Shown: positions 8,040 to 15,735 of the stretch, piece after piece
How the letters are laid out: each line of letters begins with the position of its first letter
How positions within the stretch are numbered: the first letter of the stretch is position 1
NCBI RefSeq assembly: GCF_020400725.1
Contig: NZ_JAINVG010000002.1
Span: 1-64,000 of the forward strand
Length of the DNA: 64,000 nucleotides
Source of the DNA: Streptomyces sp. NK15101
Lineage (GTDB): Bacteria; Actinomycetota; Actinomycetes; Streptomycetales; Streptomycetaceae
Reading direction: 5' to 3'
Position numbers and translations under genes: made by a program
Notes under the pieces: generated by a model
What the model was told of the DNA's origin: nothing
The model's input: the letters and a program-made list of their open reading frames with translations, nothing else
Databases searched by the model: none

Positions 8040-9217
8040 CCGACGCCGAGGAACTCCGCTCCCGCACGCGGCGGTTGCTCGCCGAGCACCCGCCCGCCAC
8101 GACCGACCGCACCGACTTCCTGAAGGCCCGCTTCGACGCCGGGCTCGCCTGGGTGCACTACCCCGTCGGCCTCGGCGGGCTCGACGCGCCCCGCGCGCTC
8201 CAGGCCGTCGTCGACGCCGAACTCGCCGCCGCGGGCGCCCCCGACAACGACCCGCGCCGGATCGGCATCGGCCTCGGCATGGCCGCCCCCACCCTGCTCC
8301 AGTACGGCTCCGAAGAGGTCAAGAAGCGCTTCCTGCGGCCCCTCTGGGTCGGCGAGGAGGTCTGGTGCCAGCTCTTCAGCGAGCCCGGCGCCGGCTCCGA
8401 CCTCGCCGCGCTCGGCACCCGCGCCGTACGCGACGGCGAGGACTGGGTGGTCGACGGACAGAAGGTGTGGACCTCCAGCGCCCACATCGCCCGCTGGGCC
8501 ATCCTCATCGCCCGCACCGACCCGGACGCCCCCAAGCACCGGGGCATCACCTACTTCGTCTGCGACATGACCGACCCCGGGGTGGAGGTCCGGCCGCTGC
8601 GCCAGATCACCGGCGAGGCCGAGTTCAACGAGGTCTTCCTCACCGGCGTCCGCATCCCCGACGCCCACCGCCTCGGCGAGGCCGGCGACGGCTGGCGGGT
8701 CGCCCAGACCACCCTGATGAACGAGCGGGTCTCCATCGGCGGCGCCCGCATCCCACGCGAGGGCGGAATGATCGGGAAGCTCGCCGCGACCTGGCGCGAG
8801 CGCCCCGAGCTGCGCACCCACGAGCTGCACCGGCGCCTCCTCGACCTCTGGGTCGACGCCGAGGTCGCCCGGCTCACCGGCGAACGCCTCCGCCAGCAGC
8901 TCGTCGCCGGACAACCCGGACCCGAGGGCAGCGCGATGAAGCTCGGCTTCGCCCGCCTCAACCAGGCCATCAGCGGCCTGGAGGTCGAACTCCTCGGCGA
9001 CGAGGGCCTGTTGTACGGCGAGTGGGAGATGCGCCGCCCCGAACTCGTCGACTTCACCGGCCGGGACGCCGGATACCGCTATCTGCGCTCCAAGGGCAAC
9101 TCGATCGAGGGCGGGACCAGCGAGGTGCTCCTCAACATCGTCGCCGAGCGGGTCCTCGGCCTGCCGCCGGAGCCCCGCAACGACAAGGACGTCGCCTGGA
9201 AGGACCTCGCCCGATGA
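8036..9217 (+). CDS. acyl-CoA dehydrogenase, catalytic-type subunit
   Basis: This is a 393-residue FAD-dependent acyl-CoA dehydrogenase introducing an alpha-beta double bond into an acyl-CoA. WCQLFSEPGAGSDLAALGTR is the FAD and substrate loop and QKVWTSSAHIARWAILIART follows as usual. SIEGGTSEV near the C-terminus holds the Glu at the position of the catalytic base. The start overlaps the MDR gene by ATGA, and its own stop overlaps the next ACAD gene the same way. Adjacent unequal ACAD genes in actinobacteria often form alpha2beta2 complexes (as described for mycobacterial FadE pairs), with this kind of subunit carrying the catalytic Glu. Confidence 0.9.
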   Translation: MTDAEELRSRTRRLLAEHPPATTDRTDFLKARFDAGLAWVHYPVGLGGLDAPRALQAVVDAELAAAGAPDNDPRRIGIGLGMAAPTLLQYGSEEVKKRFLRPLWVGEEVWCQLFSEPGAGSDLAALGTRAVRDGEDWVVDGQKVWTSSAHIARWAILIARTDPDAPKHRGITYFVCDMTDPGVEVRPLRQITGEAEFNEVFLTGVRIPDAHRLGEAGDGWRVAQTTLMNERVSIGGARIPREGGMIGKLAATWRERPELRTHELHRRLLDLWVDAEVARLTGERLRQQLVAGQPGPEGSAMKLGFARLNQAISGLEVELLGDEGLLYGEWEMRRPELVDFTGRDAGYRYLRSKGNSIEGGTSEVLLNIVAERVLGLPPEPRNDKDVAWKDLAR

Positions 9218-10311
9218 CCTCACCGACGCAAGCGCTCGACCTGCTGTACTCCGAGACCGAGGACGACCTGCGGGCCGCCGTCCGCGCCCTGCTCGCCGAC
9301 CGGGCGGGTCATCGGACCCTGCTCGACCGGATCGAGACGGACGACCCGTACGTCCCCGGCCTCTGGAAGTCCCTCGCGGGCGACATCGGTGCCGCCGGAC
9401 TGCTCGTCCCCGAGGAGCTCGGCGGCCAGGGCGCGAGCCACCGCGAGGCCGCGGTGGTCCTGGAGGAGCTGGGCCGCGCGGTGACGCCGCTGCCGTACCT
9501 CACGAGCGCGGTGGTGGCCACGGAGACGCTGCTCGGCCTCGCGGGGCAGGGCGGCCCCGCGGCCGAGCTGCTCGCCTCGCTCGCCTCCGGCGAGCGCGTC
9601 GCGGTCCTGGCCGTACCGTTCTCGACCGCGCCGCATCCGGCGCCGGACACCTCGGGAGGGCCGGTGCGCGGGGTCGCCGACGCGGCCGCCGCCGACGTGT
9701 TCCTCGTCCCGCGCCCCGACGGGCTGTACGCGGTCCCGGCCGCCGGTGCCGTCGTCACCCCGCTGACCCCGCTCGACCTCACCCGACCCCTGGCGGTCGT
9801 CGACGCCGGAGACGCCGGGGGCACCCGGCTCGCCGACGGCGAGACCGCCCGCGCGGCCGTCCGGCGCGGACTCCTCGCCGGATCGGGGCTGCTCGCCTCC
9901 GAGCAGCTCGGGCTCACCGAGTGGTGTCTGGAGGAGACCGTCCGGCACACCCGCGAGCGTCACCAGTTCAACCGGCCCGTGGGCTCCTTCCAGGCCCTGA
10001 AGCACCGCATGGCCCAGCTCTGGCTGGACCTCGTCGGGGCCAGGGCCGCGGCCCGCGCCGCCGCCGACGCCCTCGCCACCGGCGCCCCGGACGCCCCGCT
10101 GACCGTGGCGGTGGCCCAGGCCTACTGCTCCAAGGTCGCGGTCCGCGCCGCGGAGGAGTGCGTGCAGCTGCACGGCGGGATCGGGATGACCTGGGAACAC
10201 CCGGCGCACCTGGCGCTGAAGCGGGCCAAGTCCGACCAGATCGCGCTGGGTTCGGCGGGCCGCCACCAGGACGCGATCGCGGCTCTGACGGATCTGCCCG
10301 CGCCCGAGTGA
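9214..10311 (+). CDS. acyl-CoA dehydrogenase, second (partner-type) subunit
   Basis: This is a 365-residue ACAD-fold protein. The C-terminal half is clear: RHTRERHQFNRPVGSFQALK is the helical-domain signature and QLHGGIGMTWEHPAHLALKR the FAD-contacting end. Unlike its neighbour it has no IEGGTSE-type motif, so the usual Glu base is missing and it fits the non-catalytic subunit of a heteromeric ACAD. The central beta domain is shortened. It is translationally coupled to the previous gene by ATGA and ends the operon just before a strong hairpin. Its acyl substrate is unknown; branched, sterol or aromatic side chains are possible. Confidence 0.88.
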   Translation: MTSPTQALDLLYSETEDDLRAAVRALLADRAGHRTLLDRIETDDPYVPGLWKSLAGDIGAAGLLVPEELGGQGASHREAAVVLEELGRAVTPLPYLTSAVVATETLLGLAGQGGPAAELLASLASGERVAVLAVPFSTAPHPAPDTSGGPVRGVADAAAADVFLVPRPDGLYAVPAAGAVVTPLTPLDLTRPLAVVDAGDAGGTRLADGETARAAVRRGLLAGSGLLASEQLGLTEWCLEETVRHTRERHQFNRPVGSFQALKHRMAQLWLDLVGARAAARAAADALATGAPDAPLTVAVAQAYCSKVAVRAAEECVQLHGGIGMTWEHPAHLALKRAKSDQIALGSAGRHQDAIAALTDLPAPE

Positions 10312-10316
10312 GGCCC

Positions 10317-10373
10317 CGTGTCCGCACCCCTCCACGCACCGTCGAACCGGTCCCCGGGAGGGGTGCGGACACG
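10317..10373 (+). terminator. 17-bp-arm hairpin terminator of the ACAD operon
   Basis: Perfect inverted arms lie at 10317-10333 and 10357-10373 with a 23-base loop, starting six bases after the last ACAD stop. There is no T-tract, which is common for Streptomyces terminators. A second inverted repeat with 11-bp arms (10377-10387 and 10431-10441) follows at once and may act with it. Confidence 0.8.
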
Positions 10374-10480
10374 ATGACCGCCCGACCCGCCCGCGGTGCG
10401 GCGGCCGCGGCACCGCCGGTGCGGCCGCGCGGTCGGGCGGTAGGACCGCCCGGTCACCGCCCCCTGACCGAATCTCACCC

Positions 10481-10500
10481 GTATGGACGCCCCGCCATAC
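10481..10500. promoter_or_regulatory. GTATGG / CCATAC dyad upstream of the small membrane protein gene
   Basis: GTATGG (10481-10486) and CCATAC (10495-10500) form perfect 6-bp arms around 8 bases. They lie about 80 bases before the start of the small gene at 10581 in otherwise unassigned DNA. A regulatory role is inference only. Confidence 0.3.
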
Positions 10501-10580
10501 GCCCGGACGGACCGTGCGTTCCGCCACACTGTCCGCCGAACGCCGCAATTCCGGTGCGGCGACGGAGGGACGTGAGAGCG

Positions 10581-10775
10581 ATGGCCGTTTCCATTTCTGT
10601 CGTGGTGCTACTGCTGGTGCTGACCGTGATCTTCCTGCGCAACGGCGGTCTGAAGGTCACGCACGCACTGGTCTGCGCCCTGCTCGGTTTCTTCCTCGCC
10701 GGCACCAGCATGGCGCCCACCATCCACAACGGCGTGGCAGCCACCGCCAACGTGGTCTCCAGCCTCAGGCCGTGA
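10581..10775 (+). CDS. small conserved Streptomyces membrane protein, 64 aa
   Basis: This 64-residue protein opens with a hydrophobic helix (residues about 3-18, SISVVVLLLVLTVIFL), a short NGGLK linker and a second helix (HALVCALLGFFLAGTSMAPT), ending in a polar tail that finishes VVSSLRP. I recall near-identical short proteins in many Streptomyces genomes, always uncharacterised. Two membrane segments joined by a tight loop would put both termini on the same side. The ATG at 10581 has GGAGGG 11-17 bases upstream. No partner gene is obvious: the upstream operon ends in a strong terminator and the next gene has its own leader. The function is unknown. Confidence 0.75.
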   Translation: MAVSISVVVLLLVLTVIFLRNGGLKVTHALVCALLGFFLAGTSMAPTIHNGVAATANVVSSLRP

Positions 10776-10788
10776 TCGTCACGGCTCC

Positions 10789-10814
10789 GTGAACTCCCGT
10801 GAACTGTTGTGAAC
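10789..10814. promoter_or_regulatory. three GTGAAC direct repeats at exact 10-bp spacing
   Basis: GTGAAC occurs at 10789, 10799 and 10809, one helical turn apart, with a weaker ATGAAA at 10820. On the other strand this reads as three GTTCAC units, the core of the Streptomyces PhoP direct-repeat unit GTTCACC, although PHO-box units normally repeat every 11 bp. The array lies 97-122 bases before the TTG start of the secreted-protein gene at 10911. A response-regulator or SARP-like site is plausible; which protein binds is unknown. Confidence 0.45.
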
Positions 10815-10910
10815 CGCCCATGAAACACAGGGCAGTTCCATGTACATTTCACGGACTCGGTCCTAGCGTCGGCCGCCGGCGCGACACACGTCAGGACCCG
10901 AGGAGCCGCC

Positions 10911-12500
10911 TTGACCACCCCACCGCCCCGCAGCCGAGCACGCGCGCTCGCGCTGGTCGCCGCGCTCGCGGCGACCCTTCTGGCGGGCTCCGCGCCCGTC
11001 GCCCAAGCCGAGGAGATACCCCTCGCCCCCGGTCACCGTCTCGTCGCCCCCTACGAGGGCGCCCCCGCCACCGCGCGGCCCGTGCCCGGCGAGGCGCCGC
11101 CCCAGCACCCGTACCTCGCCCCCAACGGCCGCAGCGGCATGCACGCCGACGGCGCCGGCAGCGGCACCCACCCCTGGTCCGGGCCGCTCGGGCGCGACCC
11201 GCGGGTCGACAGCGAGAAGATCGCCGCCGTCGGCGGCGAGTGCGCCACCGTCACCTTCGACGCCGGCGGCCGCCTCGTCACCGTCTGCGGCACCTTCAGC
11301 GGATTCCTCCTGAAGCTGCTCGACCCGCGCACCCTGGACACCCTCGCCGAGTACCAGCTGCCGCAGCGCTCCTCCACCGTCGAGGCCATCACCCGCCTCG
11401 ACTTCGAGAAGATCTTCAAGGACACCTCCGGCGGCGCCTACTTCTACCTCGACGACCGGGACCGGGTCGTCCTCGCCGACTCCCGGCAGCACGTCCTGCG
11501 CGTCGCCCACCGCCAGAACGCCGACGGCGCCTGGGAGTTCACCGTCGAGGACGACTGGGACCTCACCTCCCTCGTGCCGCACGACTGCGTCACCTGGACC
11601 AACCTCTTCCCCAGCGGCGCCTGCGACCCCGTCACCTCCGTCATGCCGGACTGGGACGGCCGCATCTGGTGGGTGACCCGCCTCGGCCGCGTCGGCACCG
11701 TAGACCCCGCGACGGGAGCCCTGCGCGTGATCCGGCTCGACGGCGAGGAGATCCAGAACTCCTTCTCCGTCGCCGAGGACGGCGTCTCCATCGTCACCGA
11801 CCACGCCCTGTACGCCTTCCGCGCCGACGCCGACGGCGTCCCCCGCGTCCAGTGGCGCGAGACGTACGACCGGGGGACCGGCACCAAGCCCGGCTCGGTG
11901 AACCAGGGTTCGGGCACCACCCCCGACCTCTTCGGCACCCGGGGCCGGTACGTCGCCATCACCGACAACGCCGACGACCGCATGAACGTCCTCGTCTACC
12001 GCAGGGGCGCCGACGTGCCCGCCGGCGAGCGGCTCGTCTGCAAGGTGCCCGTCTTCGGCCCCGGCGCCTCCACCACCGACAACTCCCTGATCAGCTGGGG
12101 TGACAGCCTCGTCGTCGAGAACAACTACGGCTACGAGAACCCCGGTACGCTCCTGTTCGGCCGCAGCGTCGTCGGCGGCGCGACCCGGATCGACGTCCGC
12201 GCCGACGGCAGCGGCTGCGACACCGTCTGGGAGAGCGACGTCCGCTCGCCCTCCACGGTCCCGAAGCTCTCCACCGCCAACGGACTGCTCTACTTCTACG
12301 AGAAGCGCCCCAACGCCTGGGGCATCGACGCCTGGTACCTCACGGCGGTCGACTTCCGCACCGGGCGGCGCGCCTTCTCCCGCTTCACCGGCACCGGCCT
12401 CGCCTACGACAACAACTGGGCGCCGATCACCATCGGCCCCGACGGCACCGCGTACGTGGGGGTCTTCAACGGCATCGTCGCCGTCCGCGACACCGCCTGA
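10911..12500 (+). CDS. secreted protein of unknown function, probable beta-propeller
   Basis: This is a 529-residue exported protein. It starts with TTG at 10911 behind an AGGAG five bases upstream. A Sec signal peptide is clear: positive residues (RSRARA), a hydrophobic core (LALVAALAATLLAGSAP) and an AQA cleavage site before EEIPLAP. The mature part has repeated short blade-like segments with D-G turns (DFDAGGRLVTV, DRDRVVLADSRQHVLRV, DWDGRIWWVTRLGRVGTVDP, DGTAYVGVFNGIVAVRDTA) that look like a PQQ/quinoprotein-type propeller, but no catalytic family was recognised. It stands alone, with a direct-repeat array in its promoter. Confidence 0.7.
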   Translation: MTTPPPRSRARALALVAALAATLLAGSAPVAQAEEIPLAPGHRLVAPYEGAPATARPVPGEAPPQHPYLAPNGRSGMHADGAGSGTHPWSGPLGRDPRVDSEKIAAVGGECATVTFDAGGRLVTVCGTFSGFLLKLLDPRTLDTLAEYQLPQRSSTVEAITRLDFEKIFKDTSGGAYFYLDDRDRVVLADSRQHVLRVAHRQNADGAWEFTVEDDWDLTSLVPHDCVTWTNLFPSGACDPVTSVMPDWDGRIWWVTRLGRVGTVDPATGALRVIRLDGEEIQNSFSVAEDGVSIVTDHALYAFRADADGVPRVQWRETYDRGTGTKPGSVNQGSGTTPDLFGTRGRYVAITDNADDRMNVLVYRRGADVPAGERLVCKVPVFGPGASTTDNSLISWGDSLVVENNYGYENPGTLLFGRSVVGGATRIDVRADGSGCDTVWESDVRSPSTVPKLSTANGLLYFYEKRPNAWGIDAWYLTAVDFRTGRRAFSRFTGTGLAYDNNWAPITIGPDGTAYVGVFNGIVAVRDTA

Positions 12501-12541
12501 CGCACGGCGGCGCGGCGCCCCGTGGCGCCGCGCCGCACCGC

Positions 12542-13342
12542 TCACTCGAACTCGGGCAGGTCCCCGACGGTCGTCTTCTGGTCGATCACGGCGAAGGCGG
12601 CACCCTGCGGGTCCACGATCGCCGCGAACCGGCCGAACGGGCTGTCCATCGGCCCGAACACCTTCTGCCCCTTGAGCGCCACGGCCCGGTCGACGGCCAG
12701 GTCGCAGTTGTCGACGGCGAAGTAGACCTGGATGTACGAGGGGATCTCCGGCGGGAAGTCCTCGTCCGACATCACCATCCGGCCGAGCACCGGCCGCTCG
12801 CCACCGACGTCGAAGACCCGGTAGTCCATGTGCTCGTCCTTGATCTTCTTGGAGCCGTAGCCGAAGACCTCGGTGAAGAAGGCGTCGGACTTCGAGGGCT
12901 CCCGGGTGAAGACCTCGGCCCAGGCGTACGAGCCGGGCTCGCCCTCCCGCTCGAAGCCCTCGTGCGCACCGGGCTGCCAGACGCCGAACGCGACGCCCGC
13001 CGGGTCCTGGGCGATGCACATGGAACCGAAGTCGCCGACCCGCATCGGCTCCATCAGGACGGTGCCGCCCGCACCCCGGATCCTCTCCGCCGTCGCCGCG
13101 ACGTCCGGCGAGGCGAAGTACAGACACCAGGCCGAGCGCGGCTCCCCGTCCTGTCCCGGCATCGGCGGGACGACGGCCGCGACCGCCTTGCCGTTCTTGT
13201 ACGCCTGCGTGTAGTTGCCGTATTCCGTGGAGGCCTCGCCGAAGGTCCAGCCGAGCACATCGCCGTAGAACGTCTTGGCGCCCTCGACGTCGGTGTACAT
13301 CGCGTCGGTCCAGACCGGTGTGCCTTCAGGTCGTGCGGCCAT
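12542..13342 (-). CDS. tandem-domain VOC protein, Cfp30B-like (second copy type)
   Basis: This 266-residue protein has two VOC domains: WTDAMYTDVEGAKTFYGDVL to DPAGVAFGVWQPG, then YAWAEVFTREPSKSDAFFTE to DPQGAAFAVIDQK. The ATG at 13342 gives MAARPEGTP and has GGGAG upstream; the open frame to 13396 adds no conserved residues. A TAGCGT -10 reading leftwards lies at about 13391, so it is probably expressed alone. The family includes CFP-30B of mycobacteria, whose enzymatic role is not established, and some lactoylglutathione-lyase-like proteins. It is related in layout to the genes at 4511 and 27999 but not a recent duplicate. Confidence 0.87.
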   Translation of the reverse strand: MAARPEGTPVWTDAMYTDVEGAKTFYGDVLGWTFGEASTEYGNYTQAYKNGKAVAAVVPPMPGQDGEPRSAWCLYFASPDVAATAERIRGAGGTVLMEPMRVGDFGSMCIAQDPAGVAFGVWQPGAHEGFEREGEPGSYAWAEVFTREPSKSDAFFTEVFGYGSKKIKDEHMDYRVFDVGGERPVLGRMVMSDEDFPPEIPSYIQVYFAVDNCDLAVDRAVALKGQKVFGPMDSPFGRFAAIVDPQGAAFAVIDQKTTVGDLPEFE

Positions 13343-13438
13343 GACGGTGACTCCCACTTCGGATTCGATGATGTGTTCCTGTGTCACGCTAGCCACGGTC
13401 GCCGGGCCTCGCGCGGTGACGCACCGGGAGCGCCGGCT

Positions 13439-13939
13439 TCAGTCGGGCAGCCGGCTCAGGCCGTAGCGGTGGAACGGGCCGTCGGGGATCGGGAGCCCGG
13501 GCCGCCACACCCTGAGCACCTGCGCCGACGGCAGGAACAGGGCCTCCGGCAGGCGGTCGGGGTCCGTCCACTCCCAGCGCTCGATCTTGTCCGGCTCGGC
13601 CACGGCGGGCACGCCCCGGAAGCCGCGCACCACGGTGGCCGCGGTCATCCGGGTCAGCCGCGTCGAGGTCACCGTGTCCAGGAGCAGCCCGACGACCTCC
13701 ACGTCGGCGGCGTCGGCGAGCAGCGTCGTCTCCTCGGCCAGCTCGCGCACCGCCGCCTCCTCGATCGACTCGCCCGGTCCGACCTTGCCGCCCGGCAGTT
13801 CCCACACCCCGGAACGGTCCAGGCCCAGGAGGACCCGCCCGGCCCCGTCGGTCACCACGACCCCCGCGCCGAGCGAGGCTCCGGCGGACGGCGGCTCGGT
13901 GTTGCGGCGGGCGGTGGCGGCGTGATCTGCGGTCGTCAT
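13439..13939 (-). CDS. NUDIX hydrolase (MutT-like), possibly leaderless
   Basis: This 166-residue protein carries a NUDIX box, GGKVGPGE (residues about 52-59), then the helix RELAEET with the metal-binding E residues. The usual Gly near the end of the box (EEXGU) is Thr, a tolerated variation. It probably hydrolyses a nucleoside diphosphate linked to another moiety in the cytoplasm. The start at 13939 has no Shine-Dalgarno sequence. A leftward -10-like TAGACA ends only six bases before the ATG, with TTGTGT/CTTGTG at -35 distance, so transcription probably begins at or next to the start codon. Confidence 0.85.
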   Translation of the reverse strand: MTTADHAATARRNTEPPSAGASLGAGVVVTDGAGRVLLGLDRSGVWELPGGKVGPGESIEEAAVRELAEETTLLADAADVEVVGLLLDTVTSTRLTRMTAATVVRGFRGVPAVAEPDKIERWEWTDPDRLPEALFLPSAQVLRVWRPGLPIPDGPFHRYGLSRLPD

Positions 13940-14105
13940 GGGCCCTGTCTACCAGGCGTCACCGACACACAAGAAAAAACCGCAAACCTCTTGAAACGGG
14001 CGGAAAAGGGAGGAGACTCGTTCTTACACCGGACAACCGGAGAGAGCCGCACCCGCCGACGGAGACGTCCGAAGGCCCGCGTGACCCTGATCCAGGCTCT
14101 GGCCA

Positions 14106-14153
14106 GGCCCCCGGCGGGGCCCATCGGGCACGGAGCGGTCGGCGACGGCCGAC
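14106..14153 (-). terminator. two short hairpins downstream of the universal stress gene
   Basis: GGCCCC-CGGC-GGGGCC (14106-14121) and GTCGGC-GACG-GCCGAC (14138-14153) lie 34-81 bases beyond the stop of the leftward universal stress gene. Either could terminate that transcript. Such short GC hairpins also arise by chance here. Confidence 0.35.
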
Positions 14154-14186
14154 GCCCACGCGACCGATCAGGACCGCCGGGGACTG

Positions 14187-15146
14187 TCATGTCCAGGACC
14201 CCGCGGCCTCCGGCGGCACCACCGCCACCGGACAGTGCGCGTGATGCAGCACCGCATGGGCCACGGAACCGATGAGCAGCGAGCCGAAGCGGTGCCGGTG
14301 GTGCCGCCCCACCACCACCAGGCCCGCGTCCCGCGACCCCTCCACGAGCCGGCCCGCCGCGTCCCCCGGCACCGCCACCGGGACCAGCTCCACCCCCGGC
14401 CACCGCGCCGCGAACGGCCGCAGCCGCTCCTCCTGCTCCCGCTCCGCCTCCTTCACCAGCTCCTCCGTCTCCTCCACCTCGTCCGCGAGGGGCAGCGGCG
14501 GCGGCACCTGGAGCGCGGGAGAAGGCGCCGGAAGGAGCGCGCCCTGCGGCGGGGGCAGCCGGAACGCCGTCACCGCCTCCAGCGGCACGCCCCGGTGGTG
14601 GGCCGCCTCGAAGGCGAACTCCACCGCCTCGTCCGGGGTCTCCTCCGTGTGCAGGCCCAGCAGCACCCGCCCGGCCCCGGCGTCGTCCGCGAGCGCGGCG
14701 GCGCGCGCCTCGTGCGGGACGACCACCAGCGGGCAGGGAGCCGTCATGGCCAGCGTCCGGCTGGTCGAGCCGAGGAGCAGGCTCGCGAAACCGCCGTGCC
14801 CCCGGGAACCGGTCACGAGCAGCCGCGCCCCCCGCGCCGCCGCCGGCAGGGCGTCCGTCACGGACCCGTCCAGCGAGTCGTACCGCACCGGCACGCGGTG
14901 CCCCCGCTCCTCGACCACCGTCCGTACGGCCCGCGCGACCGTGTCGGGAAGCTCCGGAGCCGTGCCCAGGGAGGCGATACGGGCGGCACCGAGCTGGAGC
15001 GCGTCCGAGCGCACATGGGCCACCACCAGCGGCGCGCCCAGGCCCTCCGCGGCGCTCAGCGCCCACTCCAGGGCCCGGAGACTGTGCTCGGACCCGTCCA
15101 CGCCGACGACGACCGGCGGCTCGTACGCGGTGCTGGCGTCACTCAT
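14187..15146 (-). CDS. tandem universal stress protein (two UspA domains)
   Basis: This 319-residue protein has two UspA domains. The first begins PPVVVGVDGSEHSLRALEWA and carries GSRGHGGFASLLLGS (G-x2-G-x9-G[S/T]-type nucleotide loop); the second begins at about residue 160 (GRVLLGLHTEETPDEAVEFA) and ends VVVGRHHRHRFGSLLIGSVA. Both loops look able to bind ATP. A long proline and acid-rich linker lies between the halves at about residues 205-250 of the second domain. Proteins of this type accumulate under hypoxia, starvation or other stress. The ATG at 15146 has GGGAGG upstream. A perfect 48-bp palindrome separates it from the next leftward gene. Confidence 0.92.
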   Translation of the reverse strand: MSDASTAYEPPVVVGVDGSEHSLRALEWALSAAEGLGAPLVVAHVRSDALQLGAARIASLGTAPELPDTVARAVRTVVEERGHRVPVRYDSLDGSVTDALPAAARGARLLVTGSRGHGGFASLLLGSTSRTLAMTAPCPLVVVPHEARAAALADDAGAGRVLLGLHTEETPDEAVEFAFEAAHHRGVPLEAVTAFRLPPPQGALLPAPSPALQVPPPLPLADEVEETEELVKEAEREQEERLRPFAARWPGVELVPVAVPGDAAGRLVEGSRDAGLVVVGRHHRHRFGSLLIGSVAHAVLHHAHCPVAVVPPEAAGSWT

Positions 15147-15174
15147 GGGGGGATGCCTCCCGCGCCCGGAGAAA

Positions 15175-15222
15175 CGCCACGCCGGTCCGTACCGAAGCGC
15201 TTCGGTACGGACCGGCGTGGCG
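15175..15222 (-). terminator. perfect 48-bp palindrome between DUF5997 gene and universal stress gene
   Basis: Bases 15175-15198 are the exact reverse complement of 15199-15222, with no mismatch and no separate loop; a folded RNA would have a GCGC tetraloop. It begins 50 bases after the stop of the leftward DUF5997 gene and ends 29 bases before the start of the universal stress gene, so terminating the DUF5997 transcript is the likely role. As duplex DNA it could also extrude as a cruciform or be bound by a dimeric protein. Confidence 0.7.
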
Positions 15223-15272
15223 GGACGATCAGGCGTGCCGGGGGCCGATCGGACAGGCGGACGGGGAGCCGG

Positions 15273-15671
15273 TCAGGCGCCCTGCTGCCGGCGCGCCCGC
15301 TCCTCGTTGCGCTCCTTGATGCGGATGGTCTCCTTGCGGACCTCCGCCTGGGTGGCCCGCTCCTTCCGGAGCCACTCGGGGGACTCCTGCTTGAGCGCGT
15401 CGATCTGCTCGGTGGTCAGCGGCTCGGTGATGCCGCCGCGCGCGAGACCGGAGATGGAGACGCCCAGCTTCGACGCGACCACCGGGCGGGGGTGCGGACC
15501 GTTCTTGCGCAGTTCCTGGAGCCAGGCCGGCGGGTTGGCCTGGAGCTCGTTCAGCTCGGTGCGCGAGACGACACCCTCCTGGAACTCTGCGGGGGTGGCC
15601 TCGAGGTACACACCCAGCTTCTTCGCCGCGGTCGCGGGCTTCATCGTCTGGGTGTTCTGGTGCGACGTCAT
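15273..15671 (-). CDS. DUF5997 family protein
   Basis: This 132-residue protein is DUF5997: TMKPATAAKKLGVYLEATPA at the N-terminus, PPAWLQELRKNGPHPRPVVA in the middle, then SKLGVSISGLARGGITEPLT, with a charged C-terminal helix (RKETIRIKERNEERARRQQG). The segment VVASKLGVSISGLARGGI looks like a recognition-helix pair, so DNA binding is conceivable, but no function is known for the family. I chose the ATG at 15671 (MTSHQNTQ), which leaves 64 bases to the divergent LysR-effector gene. I recall this gene beside that same LysR-effector gene in other Streptomyces, suggesting a functional link. Confidence 0.82.
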   Translation of the reverse strand: MTSHQNTQTMKPATAAKKLGVYLEATPAEFQEGVVSRTELNELQANPPAWLQELRKNGPHPRPVVASKLGVSISGLARGGITEPLTTEQIDALKQESPEWLRKERATQAEVRKETIRIKERNEERARRQQGA

Positions 15672-15735
15672 GGAGTCAAGGGTATCGAGCATGCGGGCGA
15701 GCTCCGACCACGGCGGCTACCGGTAACCTGGCGGG

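Noticed and set aside
10789..10814. A definite PHO box
   Set aside because: The repeat period is 10 bp rather than the 11 bp usual for PhoP direct repeats, and the gene has no known phosphate role, so it is reported only as PHO-like.
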